A stretch of DNA of 64,000 bases from Drosophila miranda (lineage: Eukaryota; Arthropoda; Insecta; Diptera; Drosophilidae). Within the stretch, counting starts at the first letter, position 1; every line of letters starts with the position of its first letter. Of the stretch, positions 60,592-64,000 are shown in pieces. The position numbers were made by a program, and so were the translations under genes. Under the pieces are notes generated by a model, which saw only the letters and a program-made list of their open reading frames with translations, was not told the origin of the DNA and did not search any database. The stretch is taken from contig NC_046675.1 in NCBI RefSeq assembly GCF_003369915.1, positions 26,970,001 through 27,034,000 of the forward strand, in the 5' to 3' direction.

Positions 60592-63500
60592 TCACTGCAT
60601 GACACATTTTCCCTCTATTTGAGTTTTTAGCTCATTTACTTGCGTTTCTATTTGATTTTTCAGTTCTGTAAAAGAAATTGAGTATGGAAACAGCAATAAA
60701 TAAGCATATTTTGTAGAGTAGACTACAAATGTTAGGCATGTTAACTGTTATGTATATGTATTTGGTATTTATGGATGCTCATGTGCATGTACATGTACCA
60801 TGTACTATGTACTGTAACTGTTTCACTGTAGCGGTACTATACGGGTAGCTGTAAGTGTTAGGGTAGGTACAGTCGCCATAGCTAAGTATTCAATTTTAAA
60901 AGATTGGGTGTGGGTGTTTTGGTGAGGCCTAGCAGAGCCGTAGTGTTTCTTAAGCCAAATTAGGAAAATCAAATACGAACCGAAATAAAGTTGTACGAGT
61001 AGGTAGTTATTGTTATTGTCGTGTTTGCAGTAGGGATATACATATATGTAGGAATGTAAGAGGTCCAGGTCAGTGTCGGCTTCAGAGTTATAGGTAGAGC
61101 ATAGAGTGATAGATAGGAGATCGTAGATCGTAGATGGTAATGGCAAGATGGGGAGAGATCGGTGCGGTGGAAATACACATACATATGCAGTATATGTGCA
61201 TTATATATATATTACATACGGTAGGCGATAGCGTAAAATACATATAGTACACATATTGAAGGGAAAGAGTAAACGAGAGGGAAAAAGTTTTGTATTTGTT
61301 GCTCGTCCTTTTTCGATCATAATTGGGTTTAGCTGTAGAGTTCATCATGTTTGTTTTGGTTTGTTTCGGTTTGTTTTGGTTTGGTTCACATTTACTTTGT
61401 TACGAGTGTTCAGTTTCAGGATGCAGTTAAGCACGCAAGCCGTTAAAGTGTTTAGAGACATTATAGTTATATATGAAATCATACAAGCCGCTATCAGTTA
61501 TTAAAGGTGCAGTTTGTGAGTTTGATGTATTCAAATAATATCGTAAATGTTGCAAATCATTCGAAACGTAATCTTACAACTATATAAATAATTGGCGCCC
61601 CGTGCCTTCTGCCTTTAATCAGTTCTTCATACTCGTTCCTACCCACTAAGTTCATGTCTAACCACAGTCTTTTCCCGTATATTCTATATATCTACTATTG
61701 GATATTGTATTCGTGTGGGAGCTGTGGAGCTGTGTGTTGAGGAGTCTTCTCTGGTTGCTTCTGGGCACACTCATTTATAGAGATAGAGAGAGAGAGAGAG
61801 AGAGGGACAGAGAGGGACAGAGAGGGCAGAGAGAGAGAGAGAGAGATAGAGAAAAGGTGAGCAAGAGTAATCGATTGTCGAAATTGTTGTTGGTGGTGAA
61901 GTAGTTGGAGTAGTTCATGAATACAAAAACGTATTACAATTAGATTACCACACAAAAGGAAACATACTGTTTTACGAATGGTAGCACTTACCTTAGTCTA
62001 ATTAATCGAATGACATGAAACCTAGTACAAAGCGGAGGCTTGCGCCGCCTTCTAACAACGAATCAAGAATGCCAGTTGTAACCCAGTAGTATCGTTTGAA
62101 TACAATTACGGAACAACCAATACGAATATAAATATCAAAAAATAATTGTGGGAATGAAAAACAAAGGAAATCAATTGTAAGGAACTAAGTACGAGCATAT
62201 GCATATGTACACATGGATGTCCCAGACCCACTCGCATACATATTCATACATAGCATATACATACATATGTATGTACATATATACTTCCAACTGAAACGGA
62301 GTAATTTATGAAAAGGAAATGAGAAAATGGAGTGCACGCTTGTTATACGAGTAAATGTAAGTTCTAGACGTAGTTCATATATTCATTCGTTGCATTACAG
62401 TTGATGTTTAGCTCATAGACAGTTAAGGTTGCAGTTAGAGTTAGAGTTAGAGTTAGATTTGCAGAGTTAGATTAGAGTTAGCTTTAGAGTTAGAATCAGA
62501 GTTAGAGTTAGAGTTAGAGTTAAAGTTCAGTATACGCATAGGTGGTTAGAGCTTACATATGTGTCATACGCACAGGAAACAGAGTACAGATACGAGTATA
62601 GTAGATAGATGGATAGCATTAGTTAGTAGCTCGATAGTTTGATTCAGATAGTTAGATAGTTGGATAGTTCGCTTGCATTTAGGTACATTTAGAGACACAC
62701 AGATACACACACACAACACTTAAGTAGTTGCTACTACGAGCGCCGGTTAATCGAGTATTTAGCTGTTGGTTATTGGATTGATAGTCAAACATGTTTCGGT
62801 ATTGTCTGGACCAAAGTGGCTCATGCACGAGCCGCTTGGGGGAGTGGTTGGAAAATGAAAAGAAAATCAACTGAATAGCTCATACAAATACAGATACAGA
62901 AAAGTAGCTATTGGGGCGGGGCGGGGCGTGCCGGTCCGACCGATGGTAGGTCGGATTAGCAGTAGTTAGATACCAGTAGCTGAGCTGGGGAATCAACAAC
63001 AATGACTTACTTGTGAAATCGTCGAGCTCCTCCTGCTCCGCCTCGGCGGCCAGTTCCTCGGGCGTCTTCTTTTTCCGCATCAGAGGATTGGGCTCTTCTT
63101 GCGGTGCCGCCTCAACGATTTCCTCTTTCTTCTTGATGTTGTACTGGATATGTTGAATGAGAATGAAAATGAAACGATCGGCAGATCAGAATACATTCAT
63201 ACAAAAATACACATACACATCCGCATGTATACGGATATTGGCTAGGGGCACATTCATGTATTCTTAGCAGCTACACTTCGGTTCTTTGTCTTTTGCTTCA
63301 CTGTTGTCTGTTCCTTGGTAATTCAATCTGACTCCGTTAGGGAGTCGCTCAATAAAAGGACTCCCTACTAGAGTCAATTTGAACTGCTGCAGGAAATCCC
63401 GTGCACTTCGGATCGGGCGCATGCACCTTCCACAAATCACAATTACTAATCACTCCCACCCCATCCCACACACTCACCTTATCGCGAATGTCTTGCCTCA

Positions 63501-63644
63501 TCTTTTCGCGCTCCTCCTCCATTTTCCGGTGCTTCTCCTTGCGCCGATCCTCGGCCTCGCGGATGGCCTCCTGACGCTCCCTCTCCTCCTCCTCTGCCTT
63601 TTCCTTGTCATCGCCATCATCGCCGCCATCACCTCCTACAGCGC
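60592..63644 (-). CDS. cpx: Complexin, SNARE-binding regulator of synaptic vesicle release (3' exons, 5'-partial)
   Basis: Three exons are in the window: 63644-63478, 63143-63011 and the small terminal exon 60665-60592. The first begins AVGGDGGDDGDDKEK and holds the accessory and central helices (RERQEAIREAEDRRKEKHRK, MEEEREKMRQDIRDK), which bind the SNARE bundle. The second reads YNIKKKEEIVEAAPQEEPNP through EELAAEAEQEELDDFT. The terminal exon, only 24 codons plus a split one, reads KLKNQIETQVNELKTQIEGK and ends CVMQ, a CAAX box for farnesylation that anchors the protein to vesicle membranes. Phases match at both junctions (63011/60665 splits a Lys codon). Introns are 334 bp and 2345 bp. Complexin clamps spontaneous fusion and promotes evoked release at synapses. 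The N-terminal exon(s) lie beyond 64000. Reading past the donor at 63010 produces a spurious tail. Confidence 0.96.
61784..61858. repeat. GA-rich microsatellite
   Basis: GA units with periodic GGGACA interruptions inside the complexin intron. Confidence 0.9.
62430..62525. repeat. AGAGTT hexamer repeat
   Basis: Repeated GTTAGA units with a few indels inside the complexin intron. Confidence 0.9.
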
Positions 63645-64000
63645 CTATCAAAAGCGAAGCACAGGATACGGATGAGAAAGGTTAAAGTGGCCAAAAAAAA
63701 CAAAGGCTATTTCTAGGCCTATCGCATATGTATCTCTTCGAACTGCCGAATTGGGCAGCGGTTCGTCTTTGTATTCGAGTATTTTGGAATGTATTCAACA
63801 TTCAATTCGATTCAAAATCGGCCATGACCAATTTTAGCTCGCTAGCATCGATGCTTGACACTTTGACACATTTGATTACACAGCGCCGCTTCTGGGCTAG
63901 GTTCGCTATCGGGTTATCGCTATCAGTCCCAGTCCCAGTCCCAGTCCAATTCCCATTCCCAGTCTCGCCCCAGACCCAGTGCCACTGCCAGTGACAGGGG
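63645..64000 (-). other. Complexin intron, cut by the window end
   Basis: Upstream of the acceptor TTGATAG at 63645. A CCCAGT tandem run lies at about 63926-63960. No exon recognised. Confidence 0.6.

Larger units (their letters stand above)
60666..63010 (-). other. Large complexin intron before the terminal exon
   Basis: A 2345-bp intron that would also host any alternative last exon. It includes a GA run (61784-61858) and an AGAGTT repeat (62430-62525). No second terminal exon was recognised. Confidence 0.7.

Noticed and set aside
62880-63010. Continuation of complexin past DDFTS as an alternative tail
   Set aside because: It reads through a strong GTAAGT donor; the spliced form to 60665 gives the conserved CVMQ end.
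1-64000. CRISPR arrays, operons, phage or plasmid features
   Set aside because: None seen, and spliced genes show nuclear eukaryotic DNA.

Overview
The window is animal nuclear DNA, almost certainly from a Drosophila. Introns are mostly 56-75 bp, splice sites fit fly consensus, codons favour C or G at the third position, and all recognisable proteins are fly orthologues: huckebein, a clarin, Skp2, a matrin-type zinc-finger SR-like protein, Syt14, Suv3, Vps24/CHMP3, MP1 and complexin. From memory this set matches the base of D. melanogaster chromosome 3R (82A). Protein divergence and dispersed repeats suggest a species outside the melanogaster subgroup, perhaps the obscura group; that part is inference.

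Layout. 1-4765: hkb upstream DNA with a near-identical 171-bp copy of hkb's first zinc-finger exon end. 4766-5719: hkb (+). 5720-12547: gene-free DNA with decayed LINE and mariner-like relics. 12548-13338: clarin (-), divergent from Skp2 (+, 14113-16194). 16347-16640: small secreted chitin-binding-like gene (-). 17080-17333: broken exon-like relic. 18296-19163: DNA transposon with perfect 9-bp target-site duplications, just upstream of the SR/zinc-finger gene (+, 19289-24213). 25164-30395: Q-rich coiled-coil gene (-) with two alternative first coding exons and a possible alternative last exon. 34240-35560: four degenerate copies of an AT-rich repeat module. 36984-39058: Syt14 (+), with a 63-codon in-frame extension after its stop. 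41058-43675: Suv3 (-), divergent from Vps24 (+, 44369-45226). 45623-47111: MP1 protease (-). 48367-49739: a four-transmembrane gene (-) and a frame-broken tail segment. 49740-60591: a long AT-rich, simple-repeat-rich stretch without convincing genes, likely partly the complexin 3' UTR. 60592-64000: the 3' exons of complexin (-), whose 5' end lies beyond the window.

Exon models were built by hand from splice sites and reading frame. All eight complete multi-exon models that use a closed set of exons (hkb, clarin, Skp2, SR/zinc-finger, coiled-coil, Syt14, Suv3, Vps24, MP1 and the four-TM gene likewise) give totals divisible by three. The genes do not form one pathway: they cover embryonic patterning (hkb), ubiquitin ligase function (Skp2), mitochondrial RNA decay (Suv3), ESCRT-III (Vps24), melanisation immunity (MP1), and synaptic/vesicle function (Syt14, cpx). 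The most notable points are the hkb fragment duplication, the candidate stop-codon readthrough in Syt14, two GC-AG introns (Suv3 and MP1), the transposon in the promoter of the SR/zinc-finger gene, and the complexin terminal exon with its CAAX end and RNA-edited codons.
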